The notes under the pieces were generated by a model that saw only the letters and a list, made by a program, of their open reading frames with translations, made no database searches and was not told the DNA's origin. A stretch of DNA of 40,643 bases from Phycisphaerales bacterium (lineage in GTDB: Bacteria; Planctomycetota; Phycisphaerae; Phycisphaerales; UBA1924): positions 1-40,643 of the forward strand of contig JAJDDE010000027.1 of NCBI GenBank assembly GCA_029260475.1. Direction: 5' to 3'. A program made the position numbers and the translations under genes. Shown piece by piece: positions 27,975-35,117 of the stretch. The stretch's first letter is position 1. The number at the start of each line of letters is the position of its first letter.

Positions 27975-29072
27975 TCATGACGACGCCCCCGCCATGAACT
28001 CTTGGGCCTTGGTGCTGCGATCGAGCTTGTAGACGTAGGCGAGCACCTCGGCGACCGCCTCGTAGTCATCCGTGTGGATCTCCGCGCCGACGGGCACGTT
28101 GGCGTACAGCGCCCGCGCCAGGGGCGGGCGTTCCACGATGGGCACGCCGCTCGTCGTCGCGATCTGGCGGATGCGCAGCGCAAGATAATCGGCGCCCTTG
28201 GCGATCACGCGCGGCGCGTGCATCGCGCCCTGCTCGTACTTCAGCGCCACCGCGTAGTGTGTTGGGTTCGTCACGACCACGTCCGCCTGCGGCACGTCCG
28301 AGCCCAGCCGCTGCAGCGCGATCTCCCGCGCCATGCGCAAGCGGCGCTGCTTCATCTCCATGTCGCCGTCGCTGCTCTTGCGCTCCTCTTTGACCTCCTG
28401 TTTGGTCATCTTGAGGTCGTCTTTGTTCTGCCAACGCTGGTAGATGAGGTCCACCATCCCGAGGAAGAGCATCGCCAGCAGCACCCAAGAGCTGAGCTCG
28501 ATCATCAGGCGGACGGCGAGTGCCAACCCCTCCATGAGCCCGAGCACGCCCATCGACATCAGCACGTCCCAGCGGTTGTGCATCACGGCAGCCGCGATCG
28601 TTCCGAGCACGATCAGCTTGCCGATGTCGAGCACCGCCTTGACCGCGGACTTCTTGCTGAAGAGCCGCGCGAACCCCTTGATCGGGTCGAGCTTCTCGGG
28701 CTTGAAGCCGATCGCCTTGGGGGCGTAGACGAAGCCGACCTGCGTGACCTGACCGAGCGCACCGACGAATGCCATGATGAGCATGAAGAGGCCGACGGAG
28801 AGGCCTAGCCGCTCGCCGACGCCCTGGAGGTCCGCGAGCACGCGCCCCGCGCTGAGGTCCGAGCCCATGACCTCGGGCGAGAGGACGAACCGGGTGACGA
28901 GCGTCATCTCGCGGAAGATCATGCCGCCGAGCATGAGCGCGCCGACGGTCGCGCCGGCCATGACGACGAAGGCCGCGAGGTCCGCGGACTTGGCGATCTG
29001 GCCCCGCTCACGCGCATCGGAGATCTTCTTGGAGGTCGGGTCTTCGGTTTTCTCGCCGAGCTGCTCAGCCAT
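27975..29072 (-). CDS. flhB: Flagellar export switch protein FlhB
   Basis: Export-gate protein that switches substrate class from hook to filament after self-cleavage. The 365-residue product has the N-terminal KTEDPTSKKISDARERGQIAKS motif region, four transmembrane helices (about 32-55, 90-115, 145-165, 185-210) and the autocleavage sequence Asn269-Pro-Thr-His272, at the same residue number as in Salmonella FlhB, followed by YAVALKYE. It overlaps the end of fliR by 8 bases. Together with FliK in this window it provides a complete hook-length switch. Confidence 0.97.
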   Translation of the reverse strand: MAEQLGEKTEDPTSKKISDARERGQIAKSADLAAFVVMAGATVGALMLGGMIFREMTLVTRFVLSPEVMGSDLSAGRVLADLQGVGERLGLSVGLFMLIMAFVGALGQVTQVGFVYAPKAIGFKPEKLDPIKGFARLFSKKSAVKAVLDIGKLIVLGTIAAAVMHNRWDVLMSMGVLGLMEGLALAVRLMIELSSWVLLAMLFLGMVDLIYQRWQNKDDLKMTKQEVKEERKSSDGDMEMKQRRLRMAREIALQRLGSDVPQADVVVTNPTHYAVALKYEQGAMHAPRVIAKGADYLALRIRQIATTSGVPIVERPPLARALYANVPVGAEIHTDDYEAVAEVLAYVYKLDRSTKAQEFMAGASS

Positions 29073-29898
29073 CGGGCGTCCCCCCGATCAGCGACGGCCC
29101 GATCAGGGGCGGGCCCAGCGACTGCACCCAGCCCACGATCGCGTCGGCGGTGTGGTCCATGTCCGCGGTCGTCACGGTGCGGATGAAGGCGAGCGCACCG
29201 ATGACGGCGCCGATGCCCAGCAGGATGCGCAGCGGGAAGCCGAAGTTGAGGATGTTGAGGCCCGGGATCGTGCGCATCAGGAAGCCGACAACGATGTTCT
29301 CGAGGAAGATGATGACCACGATGGGCATCGAGACGCGCAGCCCGACGATGATGCTCGCTTGCATCAGGCTGCCGAGCAGCTCGATGACGGTGATGTCCAT
29401 GCGGTATCCGCCCAGCGGTACGCGCCCGAACGTCTCGATCGTCGCGCCGACGATCAGCTCGAGCCCCCCCACCAGGACGAAGCTGACCATCGCCATGAGG
29501 TAGAAGATCTGGCCCAGGACGTCGCCGTCGATGTCGGACCCCGGGTTCACGACCGAGGCGATGCCGAGCCCCATCTGCTGGCCCATCATGAGCCCGCCGA
29601 GCTGGATCGCGTGCAGAGGCAGGCTCGCCATGAGGCCGATGACGGCGCCGATCGCGAGCTCCGCGATGACGAGGGGCGCGAGGGTGTAGACGTCGTTGGC
29701 GAGCGGGATGGCGGTGGTATCGATCGGGATCGCGGGGTAGACGCAGATGCCCAGGCTCAGCAGCATGAGCACCTTCACGCGACGGGGGATGATGTTGCTC
29801 GAGAGCAAGGGCGCGGTGAGTAGCAACCCCGCGATGCGCGACAGCACCACCAGGAACGGGATCGCGTGGACCAGGAGTGACTCGAAGCCGATCGGCAA
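29065..29898 (-). CDS. fliR: Flagellar export gate protein FliR
   Basis: Core component of the FliP5Q4R1 export channel in the inner membrane. The 277-residue product is highly hydrophobic with about six helices; the first contains LLVHAIPFLVVLSRIAGLLLTAPLLS, where the conserved Arg and the following aPvf-like segment match the family. The start is a TTG at 29898. It is supported by an AAAGGA ribosome site 6-7 bases upstream, located right after the fliQ stop, and by the family's short N-terminus; no ATG in the first 80 codons fits. The C-terminus overlaps flhB by 8 bases. Confidence 0.93.
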   Translation of the reverse strand: MPIGFESLLVHAIPFLVVLSRIAGLLLTAPLLSSNIIPRRVKVLMLLSLGICVYPAIPIDTTAIPLANDVYTLAPLVIAELAIGAVIGLMASLPLHAIQLGGLMMGQQMGLGIASVVNPGSDIDGDVLGQIFYLMAMVSFVLVGGLELIVGATIETFGRVPLGGYRMDITVIELLGSLMQASIIVGLRVSMPIVVIIFLENIVVGFLMRTIPGLNILNFGFPLRILLGIGAVIGALAFIRTVTTADMDHTADAIVGWVQSLGPPLIGPSLIGGTPDG

Positions 29899-29914
29899 CC
29901 GCGGTCCTTTCGGC

Positions 29915-30172
29915 TCAGGCGAGCGTGAACATCTCGATGGAGAACATCGCGAGCATCTGCAGGATCCAGGGGAGCAGCAGGATCGTGACGATGGTCATGA
30001 TGAAAATCTTGGGGACCAGCGCGAGCGTCTGCTCCTGGATGGAGGTCACCGACTGGAAGATGCTGATCGCGAGGCCGATCACGATGCCCGCGCCCAGGAT
30101 GGGCGTCGCGATCTTGAGGACCACGAACAGCGCGTTGCGCACCAGCTGCAGGAGCGTGTCTTCGATGAGCAT
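29915..30172 (-). CDS. fliQ: Flagellar export gate protein FliQ
   Basis: The 85-residue product has two transmembrane helices forming a hairpin (about 14-40 and 52-76), as usual for FliQ (89 residues in E. coli). The ATG at 30172 (MLIEDTLLQLVRNAL) is preceded by AGGGAGGG about 7 bases upstream. The frame is open 23 codons further upstream, but that would run into fliP and lacks similarity. It sits between fliP (13 bases) and fliR (16 bases). Confidence 0.95.
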   Translation of the reverse strand: MLIEDTLLQLVRNALFVVLKIATPILGAGIVIGLAISIFQSVTSIQEQTLALVPKIFIMTIVTILLLPWILQMLAMFSIEMFTLA

Positions 30173-30185
30173 CGGCGGACCCTCC

Positions 30186-30992
30186 CTACGTGACCGTCTG
30201 CACGCTGTACATGAGCGAACCGACCACGAGGTTCCAGCCATCGACCAGCACGAACAGCAGCATCTTGAAGGGCAGCGAGATGAGCACCGGGGGCAGCATC
30301 ATCATGCTCATCGAGATCAGCATGCTCGCGATCACCATGTCGATCACCAGGAACGGCAGGTACACGCGGAAACCCATCGTGAAGCCCGCCTTCAGCTCGC
30401 TGAGCATGTAGGCGGGGATGAGCGTCATCGTGTCCACGTCCTTGCGCTGCATCTCCTCGGGGTTGGAGGTGTCCATCCCCTTGTAATTCATGATCATGTA
30501 CAGGCTCGACCAGTTCCCGGTGGACTCGATCTGCGCGAACATGAAGTCGCGCAGCGGCTGCTTGGCCTGGTCCCACATCACCGTCTGATCGATGATCTCG
30601 CCGTTCTGGTACGGCACGATCGCCTCGTTGTAGATCCGGTCCATCGTCGGGGCCATGACCATCGCGGTCATGAAGAGCGCGAGGCCCGTGATCACCTGGC
30701 TGGGCGGGAGCCCCTGCGTGCCCAGCGCCTGCTTCAGGAGGCCCAGCACGATGATGAACCGCACGAAGCAGGTACACATCACCATGATCGACGGCACGAG
30801 CGCGAGCACCGTGAGCAGCACGATGATGTTCAGCGTGCCGCTGAGGCCGCCCTCGAAGCCCGGGATCGAGTTCGCCGCCTCTTCCATCACCGACACCGGG
30901 TTCATCGCGGCGTTCTGAGGCTGCGTCACGCTCTGCGCGCTCGCGATGCCCGTGATCAACAGCATCGAGATGATCGCGATGACTCGCTTCAT
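30186..30992 (-). CDS. fliP: Flagellar export gate protein FliP
   Basis: Five copies build the export channel with FliQ and FliR. The 268-residue product keeps the cleavable signal peptide usual for FliP (MKRVIAIISMLLITGIASA-Q), then transmembrane helices with the conserved FVRFIIVLGLLKQALGTQGLPPSQV and MAPTMDRIYNEAIVPY segments, and DMVIASMLISMSMMMLPPVLISLPFK. The second periplasmic segment is of normal length. Overlaps fliO by 4 bases. Confidence 0.97.
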   Translation of the reverse strand: MKRVIAIISMLLITGIASAQSVTQPQNAAMNPVSVMEEAANSIPGFEGGLSGTLNIIVLLTVLALVPSIMVMCTCFVRFIIVLGLLKQALGTQGLPPSQVITGLALFMTAMVMAPTMDRIYNEAIVPYQNGEIIDQTVMWDQAKQPLRDFMFAQIESTGNWSSLYMIMNYKGMDTSNPEEMQRKDVDTMTLIPAYMLSELKAGFTMGFRVYLPFLVIDMVIASMLISMSMMMLPPVLISLPFKMLLFVLVDGWNLVVGSLMYSVQTVT

Positions 30993-31762
30993 ACGCCCAG
31001 CCCCCGCATCCGGCGCACGCGCTCGGAGAGTTCGTCGGTCGTGTACTGGTCGTCGAGGGTGCGCGGGTCGGACTCCATCTCGCGGAGCATGCCGTTGAAG
31101 CGGGCGACCTGGCTGGCACCCTCCTCGTCGCGCGTCTTCATGAGAATCGAGGCGACCTCACGCTCGTCTGTGATCTCGCTGAGTGTCTTGAAGCCGTCGG
31201 ACGACTGGTCGAGCAGCAGCACCCGCGTGTCGAGCTGGAGGAGCACGAGCGATCGCCCCCGCGCGATCGGGTACCGCCCGAGCACGCTGAGCACGCCAGA
31301 GGGCGCGCGTCCGCCCGCGCCGAGCGCACCACCCAGGCCGCGGCGTCTCCCGGCACGTACGAGGACGAAGCGGAAGACGATCAGCAGCCCGATGACGCCC
31401 GCCAGCGCGAGCCCGGTACGGAGCCAGCCCTCGACGTCCGTGACGTCCGATGCGGTGGTCACGTTCTCCGGCGTGGCGCCGAGGGTGCGGCGTTCGATCG
31501 GCGGGAGCGGCAGCGACTCGGTTTCTGAGACCGGCGGATCTATCGACGCGGCACCGGCATCATCAACTACCGCGTCGAGCTCCGCGGTCGCCTCGACGGG
31601 CGGCTCTGGCGCGTCCCGCTCGACGCTCATGAGCAGGCTGTCGAAGCCGTCCGGGGGCAGCATGACCGGCACCGGGTTGGCGCTGGCCTGGGCGAAGAGT
31701 GTGCCGCTAAGAGTGAGGAGCGCCGCCATGGTGAGGCTGGGCGCGATCGTGGTCATCCGCAT
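30989..31762 (-). CDS. fliO: FliO-like flagellar export protein
   Basis: Assigned from position just before fliP and from layout: an N-terminal signal sequence, a poorly conserved acidic periplasmic stretch (about 30-105), one transmembrane helix (about 112-131, LRTGLALAGVIGLLIVFRFVLV) and a cytoplasmic FliO/FliZ-like domain (VLSVLGRYPIARGRSLVLLQLDTRVLLLDQS). FliO acts as a scaffold for FliP pentamer assembly. At 257 residues it is about twice the length of E. coli FliO, and the long periplasmic region is the extra part. Confidence 0.85.
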   Translation of the reverse strand: MRMTTIAPSLTMAALLTLSGTLFAQASANPVPVMLPPDGFDSLLMSVERDAPEPPVEATAELDAVVDDAGAASIDPPVSETESLPLPPIERRTLGATPENVTTASDVTDVEGWLRTGLALAGVIGLLIVFRFVLVRAGRRRGLGGALGAGGRAPSGVLSVLGRYPIARGRSLVLLQLDTRVLLLDQSSDGFKTLSEITDEREVASILMKTRDEEGASQVARFNGMLREMESDPRTLDDQYTTDELSERVRRMRGLGV

Positions 31763-31846
31763 ATCGCCATCCTGGCTGCTTGCCGAGCGTGCTCCGACGC
31801 CCGGGTGATCACTCGCTGTGCCCCGCCCGCTGGCGAGGCCTTTTCG

Positions 31847-32440
31847 TCAGGCCGCCGCGCCGCTGTCGTCGGCGTCGGTCACGTCCCCCTCGTGGATCTG
31901 AGAGATGATTTCGCTGATGCGGACGCAGAAATTGTCGTTGAGCACGAGCACCTCCCCGCGAGCGACGGGGCGGTCGTTGACGTAGATGTCCACCGGGTCG
32001 CCCGCGAGCTTGTCCAACTCGACGACGGACCCGGAGTTCAGGCGGAGCACGTCCTCGACGAACATGCGCGTGCGCCCGAGTTCGATCTTCACGTTCAGGT
32101 TAACGTCCGCGAGCAGGTCCAAGCCGTCGGGCAGCGCGCGGGGCGTGCCCATCCCGTCGAAGGCGGTGGGGGCGAAGCCGCCGACCTGTCCGGCGGTGCC
32201 GTTGTCTGCGGTGGAGGCCCCGCTTGGGTCCGCGTCCGCTGTCGGCGTGACGGGGTCCTCGCCGGTCGGGGCGTTGGGCTCGAAGCTCGAGAGCGCGTCG
32301 TTCGCGGCTTCGAGGGCCTCTTCGGCCATGCTGCTCGCGTCGGCGGTGTCCTTGGGGGCCTGGGCCGGTGCCTCGGTGGATTCCGCGGCGGCGTCCTGGA
32401 TGGGCTCTTCGGGATTTTGGTTGGGGTCTTGCTCGGGCAT
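31847..32440 (-). CDS. fliN: Flagellar C-ring protein FliN
   Basis: The 197-residue product has an acidic low-complexity N-terminus (about 1-110, rich in Glu, Asp, Ala and Pro) and a C-terminal SpoA/FliN domain (about 118-188: [53 protein letters not shown]). FliN forms the lower C-ring and docks the export ATPase complex. I chose the ATG at 32440 (AGAGG upstream); the frame is open 13 codons earlier. E. coli FliN is 137 residues, so the N-terminal extension is notable. fliM, normally next to it, is not found in the window. Confidence 0.92.
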   Translation of the reverse strand: MPEQDPNQNPEEPIQDAAAESTEAPAQAPKDTADASSMAEEALEAANDALSSFEPNAPTGEDPVTPTADADPSGASTADNGTAGQVGGFAPTAFDGMGTPRALPDGLDLLADVNLNVKIELGRTRMFVEDVLRLNSGSVVELDKLAGDPVDIYVNDRPVARGEVLVLNDNFCVRISEIISQIHEGDVTDADDSGAAA

Positions 32441-32544
32441 CCATGCCTCTGCGCTGTGTGGAGTGCGCGTGGGGATCAAGGGCGGGCTCCGCGCCGCCGA
32501 GGGAGTCGTATCGGCGACCGCGTCTGGAGGGGGTCACAATTGCT

Positions 32545-32577
32545 CGGCAGATCGTGCGCGGTGCGCAGTCCCTGCCG
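32545..32577 (-). other. Two-tier RNA hairpin in the fliL-fliN gap
   Basis: Nested arms CGGCAG/CTGCCG and TGCGC/GCGCA with a 3-base loop and a symmetric 4x4 internal loop, in the 177-base gap where fliM is usually encoded. No T run follows, so it is more likely an RNA-processing or attenuation site than an intrinsic terminator. Confidence 0.45.
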
Positions 32578-32617
32578 ATCCCCCGCTCTGTCGAGGACGA
32601 CAACGCCCCCGGTCGGC

Positions 32618-33151
32618 TTAGTAGTCAGCCGGGAATCCGATACAGCTCGGAACGAGCACATCCAGCACGAGCGGCTCGCCATCGGGATCGGTGCCGACGA
32701 GCTCGTCGGAGGCCAGGAAGTCGATGATCTGACGACGGATGGTGTCGTAGCCCGGTTCCTGGAAGTAGGTGTGCTGCGCCGACGCGACGATCCGCCCGAT
32801 CCCCGAACGGATCAGGCTCCCGCGCCGATCGAGCACCTCCTGGACCTCGATCTCGTTGCGGGCTTCCACCGCGACGACGATCTCCATGTCCCAGATCCAC
32901 AGGCGCCCCTGCTTGGCGTTCGAGAACTTGTCCTGGAGCACGGGCAGCTCGCGGACCTCGCGGAGCTCCTGCTCCGGGTCCTTCAGCACGTCCATGGCGC
33001 TGACCTCCGACGGCTTGCCCATCATGGTCATCAGGAAGACGATCGCGCCGCCCTCCATCACCAGCAGCGCAAGGATCACGACGATCGTCTTGATCGGGAG
33101 ACCCTTCTTGGCTTCGGTTGTGGATTCGGCTGCGGGTGCTTCGTCGCTCAT
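32618..33151 (-). CDS. fliL: FliL-like flagellar basal-body protein
   Basis: The 177-residue product has a short cytoplasmic N-terminus, one transmembrane helix (about 21-44, TIVVILALLVMEGGAIVFLM) and a periplasmic domain of the stomatin-like FliL type ending in LVLDVLVPSCIGFPADY. FliL forms a ring around the stator and helps motor output under load. Its place right after motB fits. The periplasmic domain is divergent, so the name rests on layout plus position. Confidence 0.85.
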   Translation of the reverse strand: MSDEAPAAESTTEAKKGLPIKTIVVILALLVMEGGAIVFLMTMMGKPSEVSAMDVLKDPEQELREVRELPVLQDKFSNAKQGRLWIWDMEIVVAVEARNEIEVQEVLDRRGSLIRSGIGRIVASAQHTYFQEPGYDTIRRQIIDFLASDELVGTDPDGEPLVLDVLVPSCIGFPADY

Positions 33152-33187
33152 CGCTGGCTCCTTGGTGCTTCGCGATCTATCGGCCGG

Positions 33188-33961
33188 TTAGCCCTCACGG
33201 CTAAGCGCCTCGCTGGTTCCGTTCGGGTCCGCGTGCAGTTCGTTCATCATCACCTCGAGCATGATGACCTCCACTCGCCGATTTTCCGACTGCCCCTCGT
33301 CCGAATAACGGCGCACCGCGACGGGTTCCGTGTCGCCCCGCGCGTCGAGGATCAGTCGCTCCGGGCGCAGCCCGCCCTCCGTGATCAGGAACTCGGCGAT
33401 CGCCTTCGCCCGGTAGTACGACAGGTCCATGAGGTCGCGGTAGGGCGAGTCCTTGGGGAGGATTTTCCGCGCCGCGTGACCGCGGACACCGATTTTATTG
33501 TTCCGACCGCGCACGAGGTTGGCGATCTTCAGCAATTCGTCCTTCGCGTCCGACTTGAGCTCAGTAGACCCCGGCTCGAACGTGAGGCTACCGCCGATCG
33601 TGAACATGAGCCCGTCGTGGACACGCGTGACCTTGGTCTGCTTGCCGCTGATGCCCCGGTCCTTGGCCTGCGAGACCTTGGATTCTTTAGACATCTGGGC
33701 GGCAACGTTCTCGAGCAGTTCGACCATCGAGCGCATCGGTGGGTCGTCCGTGGGCATCACGCCCACGCCGCCCGAGTAGCCGAAGGCCTCCTGCACCGCG
33801 GTGATGACGCGTTGGTACTCGTCTTCCTTCTTGAGCTCGCTGAAGGCCGCGAGTAGGATGAAGAAGCACAGCAGCAGTGACATCATGTCGCCGAAGGTGA
33901 CGACCCACTCGGGGATGTCCCCGCCGCCCTCTTCTTTTTTGCACTTGCACTTTTTGGGCAT
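33188..33961 (-). CDS. motB: Flagellar stator protein MotB (PomB-like)
   Basis: Anchors the stator to peptidoglycan and carries the ion-binding Asp. The 257-residue product has a Cys/Lys-rich N-terminus (KKCKCKK), the transmembrane helix WVVTFGDMMSLLLCFFILLA with Asp25 as the ion site, a plug/linker and a C-terminal OmpA-like peptidoglycan-binding domain (about 125-240: LTFEPGSTELKS...VRGHA...YYRAKAIAEFL). The TFGDMMSLLLCFF segment and the Cys-rich start are closer to Na+-type PomB than to E. coli MotB. 18 bases from motA. Confidence 0.93.
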   Translation of the reverse strand: MPKKCKCKKEEGGGDIPEWVVTFGDMMSLLLCFFILLAAFSELKKEDEYQRVITAVQEAFGYSGGVGVMPTDDPPMRSMVELLENVAAQMSKESKVSQAKDRGISGKQTKVTRVHDGLMFTIGGSLTFEPGSTELKSDAKDELLKIANLVRGRNNKIGVRGHAARKILPKDSPYRDLMDLSYYRAKAIAEFLITEGGLRPERLILDARGDTEPVAVRRYSDEGQSENRRVEVIMLEVMMNELHADPNGTSEALSREG

Positions 33962-33979
33962 CGGGTGGCGTCTCTTCGA

Positions 33980-34765
33980 TCAGGCGGCCTGCGCCATTTC
34001 GTCTTCGCCCTCGCCGAAGCGTTGCGACGGCGGGAGGAAGGTCATGAGTTTCTGCTCCACCACACGCGGGTTGTCGCCCGACTGGATGGACATCACGCCC
34101 CTCACGATGATTGTCTTGATGAGCATCTCGTCCGCGTCCTTCACCTTCAGCTTGTCGGCCAGGGGCAGGAACAGACAGTTCGCCATGATGGCGCCGTACA
34201 TCGTGGTGAGCAGGGCCGCGGCCATGCCGGCACCGATCGCCGATGGGTCGGACATGTTCGCGAGCATCGCGACGAGACCGATCAGCGTGCCGATCATGCC
34301 GAAGGCGGGCGCGAAGCGGCCCATCGTGTCGAACAGACCCTTGCCGTACCCGTGACGGGCGGTCGTGTTCTCGATGTCCGCCTCCATGATGTCTTCGATG
34401 AGCTCGGGGTCCGTGCCGTCAACCGCCATCTTGATCCCGAGGATGAGGAGCTGGTCCTCCATCTCCTCGGTCAAGCCCTCGAGGGCGAGGATGCCGTCAC
34501 GACGGGCGACTTCGGCGAACTGCACCATCTGCTTCACGAGCGCGCCAGGGTCACCGGAACCGCCCTGGAGCGTCTTCTTGAAGACTCCCGGCAATTGCAG
34601 CACTTTCGCCACCGGGAACGCGGTCAGCGTCGCGGCGATCGAGCCGCCGATCACGATCATCACCGAGGGGATGTCGATGTACGCGCCGGGCGAACCGCCC
34701 ATGAAGATCGCCATGAGGATCAGCGCGAAGCCGAGAACTACACCGATGATCGTATTGAGGTCCAT
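33980..34765 (-). CDS. motA: Flagellar stator protein MotA (PomA-like)
   Basis: The 261-residue product has four transmembrane helices, starting with MDLNTIIGVVLGFALILMAI and SVMIVIGGSIAATLTAFP, and the large cytoplasmic loop between helices 2 and 3 that contacts FliG. The helix 3-4 region (MGRFAPAFGMIGTLIGLVAMLANM and MYGAIMANCLFLPLADKL) is typical. Length and the MDL..LiG start match PomA (about 255) better than E. coli MotA (295). It lies between flbD (110 bases) and motB (18 bases). Confidence 0.94.
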   Translation of the reverse strand: MDLNTIIGVVLGFALILMAIFMGGSPGAYIDIPSVMIVIGGSIAATLTAFPVAKVLQLPGVFKKTLQGGSGDPGALVKQMVQFAEVARRDGILALEGLTEEMEDQLLILGIKMAVDGTDPELIEDIMEADIENTTARHGYGKGLFDTMGRFAPAFGMIGTLIGLVAMLANMSDPSAIGAGMAAALLTTMYGAIMANCLFLPLADKLKVKDADEMLIKTIIVRGVMSIQSGDNPRVVEQKLMTFLPPSQRFGEGEDEMAQAA

Positions 34766-34875
34766 CTCTGCTGATCGCTCCGTAGGTGCGCGAGCGAGGT
34801 GCCCGCTTCGGAGTCATCGTCAGAGAAGGGTGTCCACTTCACGGGACTCTCAGACTCTGCACCCGCGGAGCAGAA

Positions 34876-35073
34876 TCACGCCGCCGGTTCGAATCCCCGG
34901 ATCAGGCGGCCGTACTCGATCGAGCGGCGCACCACTTCCTCGGGCGTCTCGAGCACCATCAGCGCATCGCCTCCGGTGAGTCGGATCGTGGTGTCGGGCG
35001 TCGACTCCACTGTGCGGATCAGTTCCGCGTTCAGAACGAAGCCGCTGCCGTTGAGCTTGGTCAGTACGATCAT
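34876..35073 (-). CDS. flbD: FlbD/SwrD family flagellar protein
   Basis: The 65-residue product starts MIVLTKLNGSGFVLNAELI and continues with VESTPDTTIRLTGGDALMVLETPEEVV, the full pattern of the FlbD family (SwrD in Bacillus), which tunes stator power. Its position directly after flgE and before motA matches the standard order. ATG start. Confidence 0.92.
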   Translation of the reverse strand: MIVLTKLNGSGFVLNAELIRTVESTPDTTIRLTGGDALMVLETPEEVVRRSIEYGRLIRGFEPAA

Positions 35074-35117
35074 GGCACTCCGGTTATCGGCGGGCGAACT
35101 CCGCCCCTTGAGCCGAA

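Noticed and set aside
25709-27997. Plus-strand open frame of 762 codons opposite flhA
   Set aside because: It is a GC-rich shadow of flhA, with a composition heavy in Arg, Asp, His and Glu and no recognisable domain; flhA on the other strand is certain.
29877-31808. Plus-strand open frame of 643 codons opposite fliQ, fliP and fliO
   Set aside because: Antisense shadow with a His/Asp/Arg-rich, domain-free translation.
31805-33856. Plus-strand open frame of 683 codons opposite fliN, fliL and motB
   Set aside because: Shadow of three well supported genes; no domain or ribosome site.
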